This document shows positions 10,912 through 30,919 of a stretch of 64,000 nt of DNA, piece after piece (position 1 is the stretch's first letter; every line of letters begins with the position of its first letter). A program made the position numbers and the translations under genes. The DNA comes from Littorina saxatilis (lineage: Eukaryota > Mollusca > Gastropoda > Littorinimorpha > Littorinidae): positions 59,276,089 to 59,340,088 of the forward strand of contig NC_090261.1 of NCBI RefSeq assembly GCF_037325665.1, read 5' to 3'. The notes under the pieces are model-generated. The model did no database searches. It had not been told where the DNA came from and saw only the letters and a program-made list of their open reading frames with translations.

Positions 10912-11576
10912 CAGTGGAACCCCCCTTTTAAGACCTTGACAAATCTGAGAAAATCGGGTCTTAAAGGCCCAGTGCAGCTCACAGCCTTCGTTTTGCGTTT
11001 TTGTTGCAGCTGAGTGCATTTACAGTTCAAAAATCCTCCTATGGTAGTAAAACAAACCCAAAACTACCCAACGACGACATCTGTGAAGCTCGACAGTTTC
11101 TTGTTCACGCGAGTGCATAAATTAACCTAGTTATTACGTTGGTGTTTGGTCGGAGTTCGATTCAACTTGAGTGATTCCGGCCTCCATTTTGTTTTACACA
11201 AACTCATGATGACGTCTGACATAGTTTGCTTAGTGACTGTCTTTTTTTGTGCATGATGTGGTGATCTACCTGATCTAAATTTAGATCCAAAAATAGGTCA
11301 AGACCAGCCGGGTCCGAGTACGAAATTCATTCGTAAAAAAATCGCAGTTCTTGACTCTTTGGGTGCAAGTCAATGAAACTTGGTAGTTCTTCTAACGGAT
11401 AGCTGCCTGAGGTATGACTAAAAGCCCCAGGGGCTCCGTGCACCTGGATTTGACAAGTTCAGTACCTTTAAAAAGGAGGGAGTCTTAAAATGGGGGTAAA
11501 TTTACAGATGTTTCGAACAAAAAATCTGAAAAAGTAAGGTCTTAACTTTGGGTGTCTTTAAAGGGAGGTTCCACTG
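10912..11576. mobile_element. hAT-type MITE (CAGTGGAACC termini) with nested TTAA element
   Basis: Inverted ends CAGTGGAACCCCCC...TTTAAGACC and GGGAGGTTCCACTG identify a MITE whose short version is at 19015-19157 and of which a piece is at 27380-27437. At 10971-11471 a second unit is inserted, bounded by TTAA with ends TTAAAGG at both sides. It has no coding content and is probably a TTAA-targeting MITE. Confidence 0.6.
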
Positions 11577-11583
11577 TTAAAGT

Positions 11584-12290
11584 GTTGGTAACAACCTCCT
11601 GAGGGGACCATTCACAGCACCCATTTATCATATGACTGTCAGTAACAACCTCCTCAGGGGTCCATTCACAGCACCCATTTATCATATGACTGTCAGTAAC
11701 AACCTCCTCAGGGGTCCATTCACAGCACCCATTTATCATATGACTGTCGGTAACAACCTCCTCAGGGGTCCATTCACAGCACCCATTTATCATATGACTG
11801 TCGGTAACAACCTCCTCAGGGGACCATTCACAGCACCCATTTATCATATGACTGTTGGTAACAACCTCCTCAGGGGACCATTCATAGCACCCATTTATCA
11901 TATGACTGTCAGTAACAACCTCCTCAGGGGTCCATTCACAGCACCCATTTATCATATGACTGTCGGTAACAACCTCCTCAGGGGTCCATTCACAGCACCC
12001 ATTTATCATATGACTTGGTAACAACCTCCTCAGGGGTCCATTCACAGCACCCATTTATCATATGACTGTCGGTAACAACCTCCTCAGGGGACCATTCACA
12101 GCACCCATTTATCATATGACTGTCGGTAACAACCTCCTCAGGGGACCATTCACAGCACCCATTTATCATATGACTGTTGGTAACAACCTCCTCAGGGGAC
12201 CATTCATAGCACCCATTTATCATATGACTGTCGGTAACAACCTCCTCAGGGGTCCATTCACAGCACCCATTTATCATATGTCTGCATCAA
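11584..12290. repeat. 54-bp minisatellite, 13 copies
   Basis: The unit contains GTAACAACCTCCTCAGGGG, CCATTCACAGCACCC and ATTTATCATATGACTGTC. Thirteen copies run nearly without gaps and differ mainly by T/A and G/A swaps, with one shortened unit near 12010. Because 54 is a multiple of three, both strands are open for 80-170 codons with periodic 18-residue readings. I take these as a by-product, not genes. It lies between COA4 and TAF8. Confidence 0.95.
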
Positions 12291-12459
12291 ATGAGCACTT
12301 TAACTCGTAAATATTTTACTTCGTATGTTTTATTGTTTTTATGTTTATGGTTGTTGTCATATGTTGTTTGGTTGTTTTAAGAGCAGATGAACCACACTTT
12401 TCCATCCATTGTTTAATTGTATGGACAATAAATGATTTTGTCTTATGTCTACTCAGTGT

Positions 12460-12530
12460 ACACTACATTGGGGTGTGCACGTTAAAGATCCCACAATTGA
12501 CAAAAGGGTCTTTCCTGGCAAAATTGTATT
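12460..12530 (+). repeat. SINE family 1 body fragment
   Basis: Only the conserved body is present (GTACACTACATTGGGGTGTG, TTAAAGATCCCACAATTGAC, TCTTTCCTGGCAAAATTGTA). Head and tail are missing. Confidence 0.75.
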
Positions 12531-12786
12531 ACTTGTATTTAGAACAATTCCCTTCCCACCCCAACATTCTCAATGATAAAAGGCAGTCTCATAATTAAAT
12601 GACAGTCAATGACATTTAGTTTTCTATGTAAAACCAAACGTCTGTTCAGAGTCAACATTGCCACATGCCAGCGGCATACATTCACCACAGTCTATTTCCA
12701 GCCAGTTGTCTCAAAGTTTCAGTCCAAAATGTCTTACTTCCACATATATATGAAGCGCACATTGGTGAAAATGGCTATTCTTCTAC

Positions 12787-13073
12787 CAGGCATGGGAATT
12801 CCACAATAGAAAAAAACTCTAAAAATAGGTGAAGGTCCACGGGGCCGCCTAGGCCCCGGCGGGGTACAGGGGCAGAGCCCCGTTGGGATCGAATTTTAGC
12901 ATTTTGGACCAATATTTTGATAGTTCTCGTGTAAGCAAATAATGGATAGAGAGACAACAGTATACATATAATTTAATTTACCTTTTTTTTGCAGCAGACA
13001 ATTTTTTATTTTCGCTGAAACGTAATTTCCTTTTCGCGGAAATCCGTGATTTTGCGGACAATTCCCATGCCTG
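12787..13073. mobile_element. MITE with CAGGCATGGGAATT termini
   Basis: Perfect 14-bp inverted ends CAGGCATGGGAATT / AATTCCCATGCCTG are flanked by the direct repeat TCTAC (12782-12786 and 13074-13078). The interior holds a strong GC hairpin near 12838-12884 (GGGGCCGCC...GGCGGGG) and AT-rich sequence. There is no coding potential. The superfamily is not certain. Confidence 0.65.
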
Positions 13074-13212
13074 TCTACACAGTGTGATGTTGCAGTGAAT
13101 CCCTGCATTCAGTTTTCACAGCTATCAATCCACCAGCCCTTCAAATCTCATAGCTGGATCTGTTGCACAAAATTAGTATTTACACATAAAAATGCACACC
13201 AGTCCATGTAGG

Positions 13213-16200
13213 CTATCTTTTTCTGCTGGGCATTCTTGTGTGCCTGAGGTAAGGATTGTCAATGGCATCAGTGTCTGCTGACTCTTGGGACTGTAAACCA
13301 CGTGCAGAGTCTCCGTTGATGGCGCTACCGGCTGGTCCTCTCTCGTCATCAGAAGTGCCTGCCAACTTGGTTCTATGCTGCAGTTCTTGTTCCAAGGAGT
13401 CGATGTCCTGATCCTTGGGCAAGAGAGCATCAAGGTAGGGAAGAGGAGTAGGTTTAACTGCAATCACTGAAAAAAGAGAATATCACCAGGATAGAAACTA
13501 AAGAAGAAGAAACCAAAAAATAAAGAATACAGATGGAATCTTACTTTTGACACAAAATGTTTTACTAAAACAAAAAGCTTGCAGTGGCCTCTGTATCTCA
13601 GGAAACATGCACAGAAGCCAGATGAGCCATGGTCTACCAATATTTTGTTCTTTTTCAGATAATTTTTAAAATTCAAATTGCAAGGCTGTTTTTAACCCCA
13701 CATTTCCCCTACACAAGCTGTATTGAACAAAAGTAATTTTCGGTAAAAGAAATCCATTCTCTGCAAAACCTTGGAAATTGTAATCATCCAGAATAAGCTT
13801 CAGCAGCTAAAACTGTATGTGTACATTCTTTTGCAACCAACTAAAGCTGACAATTTTAATAACTCACATGGAAAAGCTGACACATCGTCCTTAAAAAGAC
13901 TCTGGGTTTCTCCAGTTTTTGCAATGAACCTTGTCAATGCTCGCTCCACATCTCTTTTCTGTGTTGCTGCTTTCTCTCGGATAAGTTGATACTCGTTGAA
14001 GGGTTGTCGTATAGCCTGTTTAAGCAATAAAAACATCACTAATAGACACATCACCAAAGCAAAAGGGGAAAAATAGTAACTTCAAAATGTAAGTGAAAGA
14101 TTTTAGTGTTTAAGATGAGAGAGGACGAGAAATTCAAGTTTTACACCCTCACGGCAAAGCTAATAGGGGCATTTTCCCGTGTTTTTCCCTGACTTTAGAT
14201 GAGATACACAAATGTATGAGTGTTTAGGTGGTATCAGCCATCTGCACTTAGAAGAATGACCAAGGTTTTTTACATGCCACTGTGGTGACACAGGGTGGGA
14301 CATGGATACCATCTCTGGGTCTGCACATAAAGTTGACCCATGCCCGGCCCGGATTCGAACCTGCGACCCTGGGATCACAAGTCAAGTGCTCTACCACCTG
14401 AGCCTACGAGGCCCACGGTTGTAGATGAAAATGCAAACTGTGCATTTACCTGCATGTTTATCACACTACTTTTAAAGCACCGTTGTAGATGAAAATTCAC
14501 ACACTGCTTTAAAAGAAGAGTGAAAAACATACAGGTAAATGCAATACACACAAAATCAAAATCTGGAAGAAAACAAACACAGGAAGAAAAGCACACACAC
14601 ATGTTAAACAAGAAGGGCAAAGCCCATACGACTCACATGCTTGACCTTGACCTTTACATGACCTTGACCTTCAGCTAAACCTAGCAATGACATCATACAC
14701 TAAGAACTGCTTTACACATTTTTCCTACCAAAATACATGTGACCTTGACCCAAGGTCAAGGTCATCCAAGGTTATGCAACACAAAGCTGTTAATTCAAGA
14801 CATAGGAAGTACAATGGTGCTTATTGGCTCTTTCTACCATGAGATATGGTCACTTTTAGTGGTTCACTACCTTATTTTGGTCACATTTCATAAGGGTCAA
14901 AGTGACCTTGACCTTGATCATATGTGACCAAATGTGTCTCATGATGAAAGCATAACATGTATAGTTTGAAACAGTTATCTTCCATAGTTCAGGGTCAAGG
15001 TCACTTCAAAATATGTATACAATCCAACTTTGAAGAGCTCCTGTGACCTTGACCTTGAAGCAAGGTAAACCAAACTGGTATCAAAAGATGGGGCTTACTT
15101 TGCCCTATATATCATATATAGGTGAGGTATTGAATCTCAAAAACTTCAGAGAAAATGGGAAAAATGTGAAAAATAGCTGTTTTTTAGACAACATTTATGG
15201 CCCCTGCGACCTTGACCTTGAAGCAAGGTCAAGATGCTATGTATGTTTTTTGGGGCCTTGTCATCATACACCATCTTGCCAAATTTGGTACTGATAGACT
15301 GAATAGTGTCCAAGAAATATCCAACGTTAAAGTTTTCCGGACGGACGGACGGACAGGGGGGGGACGGACAGACGGACGACTCGGGTGAGTACATAGACTC
15401 ACTTTTGCTTCGCATGTGAGTCAAAAAGGACAAACAAAACTTGATGGGAAAAAACGAAAGAATCTACTCACATCACTTTTGATGTAGGTGTGAGGATCAG
15501 GGAAGGGAGGCAGGTGGTCGGGGATGTGAGTTGGGTGATGACGTTTTTCTCCAACTTGAAGGGTTCGTGGATGTTGTGTCTGACTGCTGGTAGCAGCTAT
15601 GATCCATTGATAGAGAAAATAAGATTTTATTCATAAAAACAGTGCTTGTCATTTAAACAAGAAGAGCAAACGCTCGATCGAGTCACTTTCGCAGTTCTGA
15701 ATATTATATGAGGCATCAGATGGACAGGAAGAAATTGCTATTCACAACACAATGAGTCACGTTCACATAAAATTTGAGCCCGGTCACTTTTATAGTTTCC
15801 GAGAAAAGCCCAACGTTAAGTTGTGTGTTGCCGAACAGAAAAGGCTAGTTATCTCCCTTGTTTTTCTGATAACGTTCGTAAAAGGCTACAGATGTAAATA
15901 CTTTGATGTAAAGAATAATCCTACAAAGTTTCAATCACATCCGATGAACTTTGTCAAAGATATAAAATGTCTAATTTTTCCTTCGACGCTGACCTGTGAC
16001 CTTGAAAAAGGTCAAAGGTCAACGAAACCATCGTTAAAGTGTAGAGGTCATTGGAGGTCACGACTAAACAAAATATGAGCCCGATCGCTTTGATAGTTTC
16101 CGAGAAAAGTCCAACGTTAAGGTGGTGTCTACGGACAGACTAACACTGACCGATTACATAGAGTCACTTTTTCTCAAGTGACTCAAAAAACGACAACTAG

Positions 16201-19200
16201 CATTGTAACACATACAATGCACATGGATTAGGCCAGAATCAAGGCAAATTAAGTCATCTGCTTTCAAGGTTTTTCAAAAAATCGTGTACAACAAAGGCAG
16301 GGATGGTCAAATCCACCGCCCAGTTGCCAGGGGCAAGTACAAAATACGCATCCGGCAGCTCGCCCGGCTGGATAGTGAAAATTCTGGTCAAATGCAAAGA
16401 TATTTTTGGTTTGACTACTGAGTTTAATTTTTAAAAGCCATATAAACACTGCACATGCAGAAACTTCTGTTATCTGCTAAATCGCCGTCATGGTCCAGTG
16501 ACATGAGAACGAGGCTCCCATCTCAGCGCTCTTTGAACGTTTCATTCAACCTGTTTCTATTTTCACTACTGATTCCAAACACACATTTTCTATTATCAGG
16601 TGAAAAAAAGTATCTTGAAAAGACTGATGCTGAAAAAAGGACAAAAGCAAAACAGCATAAGAAAGAGAAAAGATCGACCATTCAAGGAACATTAATTGGC
16701 GAGTGATTGCTAATAGCGGAAAGAAAAATGGTACGTTTGAGTTGGATTGGAAGATGATGGTGGTTTTTATTTTGTTCAAAACTCTTAAAGAACATTGGAA
16801 CAGAAAAAAAAAGCAATTCGGTTTGGAACAACATTGCTCAAGTTGGGTCAGGTCAAGTCGCGCGAAACAAAGATTGCTCATTGCAACTTGCGTCGGTGAA
16901 GAACTGAGCATAAAAGCTAAACAAGACACCAGCTGAGCGCAGTCCAGTTGAATTTTGAGATTTGGCCATCCTTGCAACGGCCACTTATTATTAAGTGAAA
17001 AGATAAGTCACTGCTCTTTTTGCTGTGGATTTTCTTTACTTCTCTGGATTTTCTTTCCTTCTTCCTCCTTTCATTGTTTATTTGTATTTGATTTGTGTGT
17101 ATATATTTTCCTTCTCTTCTTGTCATTTGACTTGCACTGACAAAAGATGAAACACCGACAACCTGTATCCAATTATATCACTACCAAGGTTAGATTTTCA
17201 AGGTGAAGAGCTATCTTCACAAAATGAAAGACAAAAATATAGATTAAGAACAAGTTAAGATTCATATTGTAAAGAGATAAATGGGCAGATAATACGTACG
17301 TGGAATAAAAACTGTTTTGTTCGCTCTCCTGGCATGTGTGGGAATTCCTCTTATGTCTAGACCTGCAATGAATCAAAATGTTTAAAAAAAGAAAAAATGC
17401 TTCATAACCATAAGTGAACTGGTATTCATCAGTTCTGTGGTTTTTGTTCTTTCTTTATTTGGTGTTTAACGTCGTTTTCAATCACGAAGGTTATCCCGAC
17501 GGGAAACGGGGGAGATGAGATAGAGCCACTAGTCAATTGTTTCTTGTTCACAAAAGCACTACCATACTTTCCGGACGAAAAAAATCAAAGAGACCGCTTG
17601 AGTACCAGTCAAACAACTTGTGATAATGCATGTTTCAGCTACTAAGTACTGCCCTGCCTTTGATCTGGCCGCACACACAGATTTCCACTCTGTTAAACTG
17701 GTCACTGACCGGTCACTGATCCCGATGCAGGAAGTGTTTCCTCTCTCAGATATGACAGGGGAACCACCTCTCATGGCAAAAACTGGGTCATTGACCCCTG
17801 GGAAGAAGGTCGTGTCTTTTAACAAGGCCACCCAGCTATCACAATGCCTTTGATCTGGCGCACACACAGAGCACACATATTTTCACTCAGTTAAAGTCGG
17901 ACTGACCCCGATGCAGGAAGTGTTTCCTCTCTCAGATATGACAGGGGAACCACCTCTCATGGCAAAAACTGGGTCATTTTGGTGCGCCCTATCGGCCCCC
18001 TGCGTCCAATGGGTGACTGGATTACAATTTTTTTTTAAAAGAAGGGGGTGCATCTTAGATAACGAAGCGCCTTGTCACCCGGAAAGTACGGTAATCAAAA
18101 ATTTGCTCCAGGGGCTTGCAACGTAGTACAATATATTACCTTACTGGGAGAATGCAAGTTTCCAGTACAAAGGACTTAACATTTCTTACATACTGCTTGA
18201 CTAAAATCTTTACAAAAATTGACTATATTCTAATTTCTATACAAGAAACACTTAACAAGGGTAAAAGGAGAAACAGAATCCGTTAGTCGCCTCTTACGAC
18301 ATGCTGGGGAGCATCGGGTAAATTTTTCCCCCTAACCCGCGGGGGGTTGTGGTTTTTGTTTCATGCTGATTTTGGAATTTGATTCAATAACTGAAGCACA
18401 ATTTTGATAATATATCTTAACGCTCTCTTCGCTTCAAATACACACACAGCACTCATACACAAAATACAGATGCACATAGACAAACAAACACACACACACC
18501 CTTACAAAGTCTGTCTGTCTGTCTGTCTGTCTCTTTCTCTCTCTCTCACATACATACGCACCCAAACACACTAAGTTCTCCCCCCCCCCCCCTCTCTCTC
18601 TCTCTCACGAACACATGTGCACACATACATGCACACACAACACACACACACACACCATGCGCGGAAGCAAGACCCCAGAGAGGGATGACGTCACCATGCA
18701 TATGTTGTCTACTTGCGTAAGCATTATATTGTAGACTTCCACCCACCTACTGCAGCCTTGGTTTGTGTTTGATCAAAAATCAAAGAGTTAGTGGACACCA
18801 ACCATATAAAACTTAGTATGTTCACCATTTTTTGTGAACTGTAGCCACAGTTTGGCAACAAAGAATGCTTTTTTACCTGGTATTATCGGCAAGAACATGC
18901 CTCAAGTCCAAATCAGTTCAGCGTTCGTGGGATACCTCCATTTTCGCTGGGATTTTTAATATACTGTCAAAAGATACTATGAAGTCCCAAAAAAAATGAC
19001 TTACCATTACAATACAATGGAATTCTCCTTTTAAGACCGTGTTTTTTCAGACTTTCTGTTCATAACCTCTGTAAATTTACGCCCATTTTAAGACTCCCTC
19101 CTTTTTAAGACCTGATTTTCTTAGATTTTTGGAAGTCTTAAAAGGGGGGTTCCACTGTATTCATGCTAAATGTTATAGCTTACCCATCTCAACCAAACCC

Positions 19201-20018
19201 AGGACAACATCACTGACCATGGAGTCTGTGCGACAAGCCAACTCAGTGATGCCTCGAGTACTGCGACCGATTTCAACAATATCTGGAAACAAAATTATAT
19301 GGGGTGAATCACTTTTGAGTTCATACACTGTCTCAGACCTGTTTACCCCCAAAACTTAAGAAGTCAAGTCAAAAATGACATTGATGTGACGGGACTATAT
19401 GACTTGTCCCACCAAAGTCAGGACTTTTATTGTACTCTAAATTATTATTATGCGCTCTCCCGCATCCGTTGCGAAGATGACCAACAGTGGTTCCTGCAAC
19501 GTAAAGAATCCAGATCCAGATCCAGAAAATAGTAATCTAATGACCAACATAGTAACCCAGTGGTTACAAACGCCAACATTAGCAACACAAACCTAATTTG
19601 AAGCACATTTGTAGTCTGGACTTAAAATAAAAAAAATTAACTTAAAATGGAGTATTTTTTCCAAAAAATCCACAAAAAAAGTGATAAATGACTACAAAAT
19701 GGTTAGGTTAAACAGGTCTATTATGATTGACCTGCAACAAATTTGATAATGAGATGGGACGCGAAAAAAAGCCGTGAGGCTTATGGATACCAATCCAGTC
19801 CCTAACTACTACTACTACTACTACTACTAGTAGTCTACTACTATATTTTCCATCAAAACAGAGGTAGTGTGTAGCTTACAGGATCCTAAAGCCTCTGTCA
19901 ATGTTTCAAGTACGGCGTCTTCAGCCATTCCAAAGCCAACTTCTGAACATAATGCTGCGACGGCAACCTTAAGTGCTTTTCGTCGTGACACTGCATTTCC
20001 ATCCGAGTCTAAAGACAT
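13213..20018 (-). CDS. TAF8: Transcription initiation factor TFIID subunit 8 (TAF8)
   Basis: Six minus-strand exons (20018-19880, 19282-19184, 17362-17300, 15596-15472, 14015-13868, 13466-13213) join in consistent phase to encode 275 residues; human TAF8 has 310. Exons 1-2 encode the histone-fold domain (about residues 10-80; LTEALGSYIVEIGRS), which pairs with TAF10. Exons 3-4 encode the proline-rich linker with the conserved HIPDHLPPFPDPHTYIKS. Exon 5 encodes EYQLIREKAATQKRDVERAL and TGETQSLFKDDVS, nearly identical to human. Exon 6 is acidic and ends DNPYLRHTRMPSRKR, the family NPYLR motif plus a basic nuclear-localisation tail. The protein is part of TFIID. ATG 20018 is chosen because it directly precedes the histone fold. 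Introns hold SINEs, hAT and pogo-type MITEs and two hairpin-ended repeats. The gene diverges from TBP across a 494-bp interval. Confidence 0.95.
14161..14416 (-). repeat. tRNA-derived SINE, family 4
   Basis: The minus-strand head reads GGCTCAGGTGGTAGAGCACT, then GCAGGTTCGAATCC, good A and B boxes. The body contains GGTCAACTTTATGTGCAGAC and GATGGTATCCATGTCCCACC. A decayed relative is at 57000-57125. It lies in TAF8 intron 4, next to exon 5. Confidence 0.75.
14606..15427 (+). repeat. Hairpin-ended repeat rich in TGACCTTGA motifs (GACTCAC family)
   Basis: It starts AAACAAG, then a GGGCAAAGCCC stem-loop and ACGACTCACATGC. It ends with a hairpin with arms GACTCAC and GTGAGTC and then AAAAA, the same architecture as the GAGTCAC copies. 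Inside I count about ten TGACCTTGA or TCAAGGTCA words (for example near 14642, 14659, 14740, 14910, 14995, 15050 and 15215), several overlapping. These equal the extended half-site bound by NR5A/ERR-type nuclear receptors. There is no coding content. It lies in TAF8 intron 4. Confidence 0.7.
15656..16189 (+). repeat. Hairpin-ended interspersed repeat, GAGTCAC family (copy 2)
   Basis: This is nearly identical to 5098-5655, without the GGCCGGCC expansion. It lies in TAF8 intron 3, just upstream (in gene sense) of exon 4. Flanks differ from copy 1, so these are separate insertions, not a duplicated segment. Confidence 0.75.
16298..16974. mobile_element. Non-autonomous hAT-type element (CAGGGATGG termini)
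   Basis: The left end reads CAGGGATGGTCAAATCCACC; the right end is GATTTGGCCATCCTTG, an imperfect inverted match. A similar left end stands alone at 27698-27757 (CAGGGATGGCCAAATCGCCC). No clean 8-bp duplication is seen. The lysine-rich piece near 16600-16705 could be leftover transposase sequence, but no motif is convincing. It lies in TAF8 intron 3. Confidence 0.4.
17448..18347 (-). repeat. SINE family 5, split by a pogo-type MITE
   Basis: Outer pieces 17448-17559 and 18094-18347 match the uninterrupted copy at 27964-28325 in reverse orientation (TTTGGTGTTTAACGTCG tail side, CCCGCGGG head side). Reading across the gap restores the SINE order. It lies in TAF8 intron 2. Confidence 0.75.
17560..18093. 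mobile_element. pogo/Tigger-type MITE with internal duplication
   Basis: TA target dinucleotides flank inverted ends ACCATACTTTCCGG / CCGGAAAGTACGGT. Inside, a segment of about 130 bp (GATGCAGGAAGTGTTTCCTC, TCTCAGATATGACAGGGGAA) is present twice, at roughly 17660-17792 and 17850-17978. The ORFs of 70-105 codons come from this duplication. It is inserted in a SINE. Confidence 0.7.
18430..18660. repeat. Microsatellite cluster (CA)n, (GTCT)n, poly-C, (CT)n
   Basis: Several simple repeats stand side by side in TAF8 intron 2. They generate spurious readings and hold no gene. Confidence 0.9.
19015..19157. mobile_element. Short hAT-type MITE of the TTTTAAGACC family
   Basis: Its ends are CAATGGAATTCTCCTTTTAA and AAGGGGGGTTCCACTG, the same family as 10912-11576. 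It lies in TAF8 intron 2, close to the exon 2 donor site. Confidence 0.6.
19334..19719. mobile_element. Relic with ends like the TBP-intron hAT element
   Basis: The left end CAGACCTGTTTACCCCC matches the termini of the hAT transposon at 22381-27117, and the right end is AAACAGGTCT. No target duplication is seen, so one end could be coincidental. It lies in TAF8 intron 1. Confidence 0.4.
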
Positions 20019-20079
20019 GGCGAAAAGAGAACACAAGTTCTGTTAACTGACAGTGACAACAGATGCTGATGGACTTGAG

Positions 20080-20087
20080 CGGAAGTG
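20080..20087 (+). promoter_or_regulatory. ETS-type motif CGGAAGTG
   Basis: This exact match to the ETS/GABP core lies 62 bp upstream of the TAF8 start. Such motifs are common in bidirectional housekeeping promoters. Binding is inferred. Confidence 0.4.
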
Positions 20088-20121
20088 CCACGAAGGGAGA
20101 CTACTGGGTTTGTAAACTGCA

Positions 20122-20129
20122 CCGGAAGC
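20122..20129 (+). promoter_or_regulatory. ETS-type motif CCGGAAGC
   Basis: A second GGAAG core in the same orientation, 42 bp from the first. Confidence 0.35.
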
Positions 20130-20423
20130 ATGTCTACGCATTGCACCGACGCGTTCAAGCTTCTTGTAAGATTGCGAGAAGTTCATTCGTGAATGTGGAG
20201 TTAGTCAACGTTAAATGCAAAGATACTTGAAAGTTTCGTGCAGACAATCATGGCTTTACCATGAATATCCGTGTCGATATGAAAAAGTCGTCTTTTAAAT
20301 CGTTTATTGTCGAGAATAGCGGGCTTGGTTTGGCTTGCCTTTAAAAATCCAAGAAGCGCTGAAACGAAGCGAAAAGACTGTATCAGTGGCGCGAGTAACT
20401 GTATGCACGGTTACGACGGTATT

Positions 20424-20431
20424 TATATAAA
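20424..20431 (+). promoter_or_regulatory. TATA box TATATAAA of TBP
   Basis: A full TATATAAA followed by G lies 82 bp before the TBP ATG, which would put the transcription start near 20455 and give a 5' UTR of about 60 nt. It is the only strong TATA word in the interval on this strand. Confidence 0.5.
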
Positions 20432-20512
20432 GCGTTTTCTTCGTGCTGAAAACGGCAGGAGTTGCTTACCAGCATCAAAGCTCCAACACGTAACAGCCGA
20501 CAAAACGTCAGG

Positions 20513-30919
<10,407 letters not shown>

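Larger units (their letters stand above)
20019..20512. promoter_or_regulatory. Shared divergent promoter interval of TAF8 and TBP
   Basis: Only 494 bp separate the TAF8 ATG (minus, 20018) and the TBP ATG (plus, 20513). I recognise no repeat here, in contrast to nearly every other non-coding stretch of this window. It contains two GGAAG motifs near the TAF8 side and a TATA box near the TBP side. Both genes probably start transcription inside it. Confidence 0.75.

Noticed and set aside
11584-12290. CRISPR-like regular array
   Set aside because: Units are contiguous 54-bp tandem repeats with no unique spacers, in a eukaryotic setting.
11542-12310. Long ORFs on both strands with 18-residue repeats
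   Set aside because: They follow from a 54-bp minisatellite whose period is a multiple of three; no signal or conserved context supports a protein.
5194-16078. Identical 108-codon ORFs at 5194-5520 and 15752-16078
   Set aside because: They are the same chance frame inside two copies of one hairpin-ended repeat; the shared sequence is explained by recent transposition.
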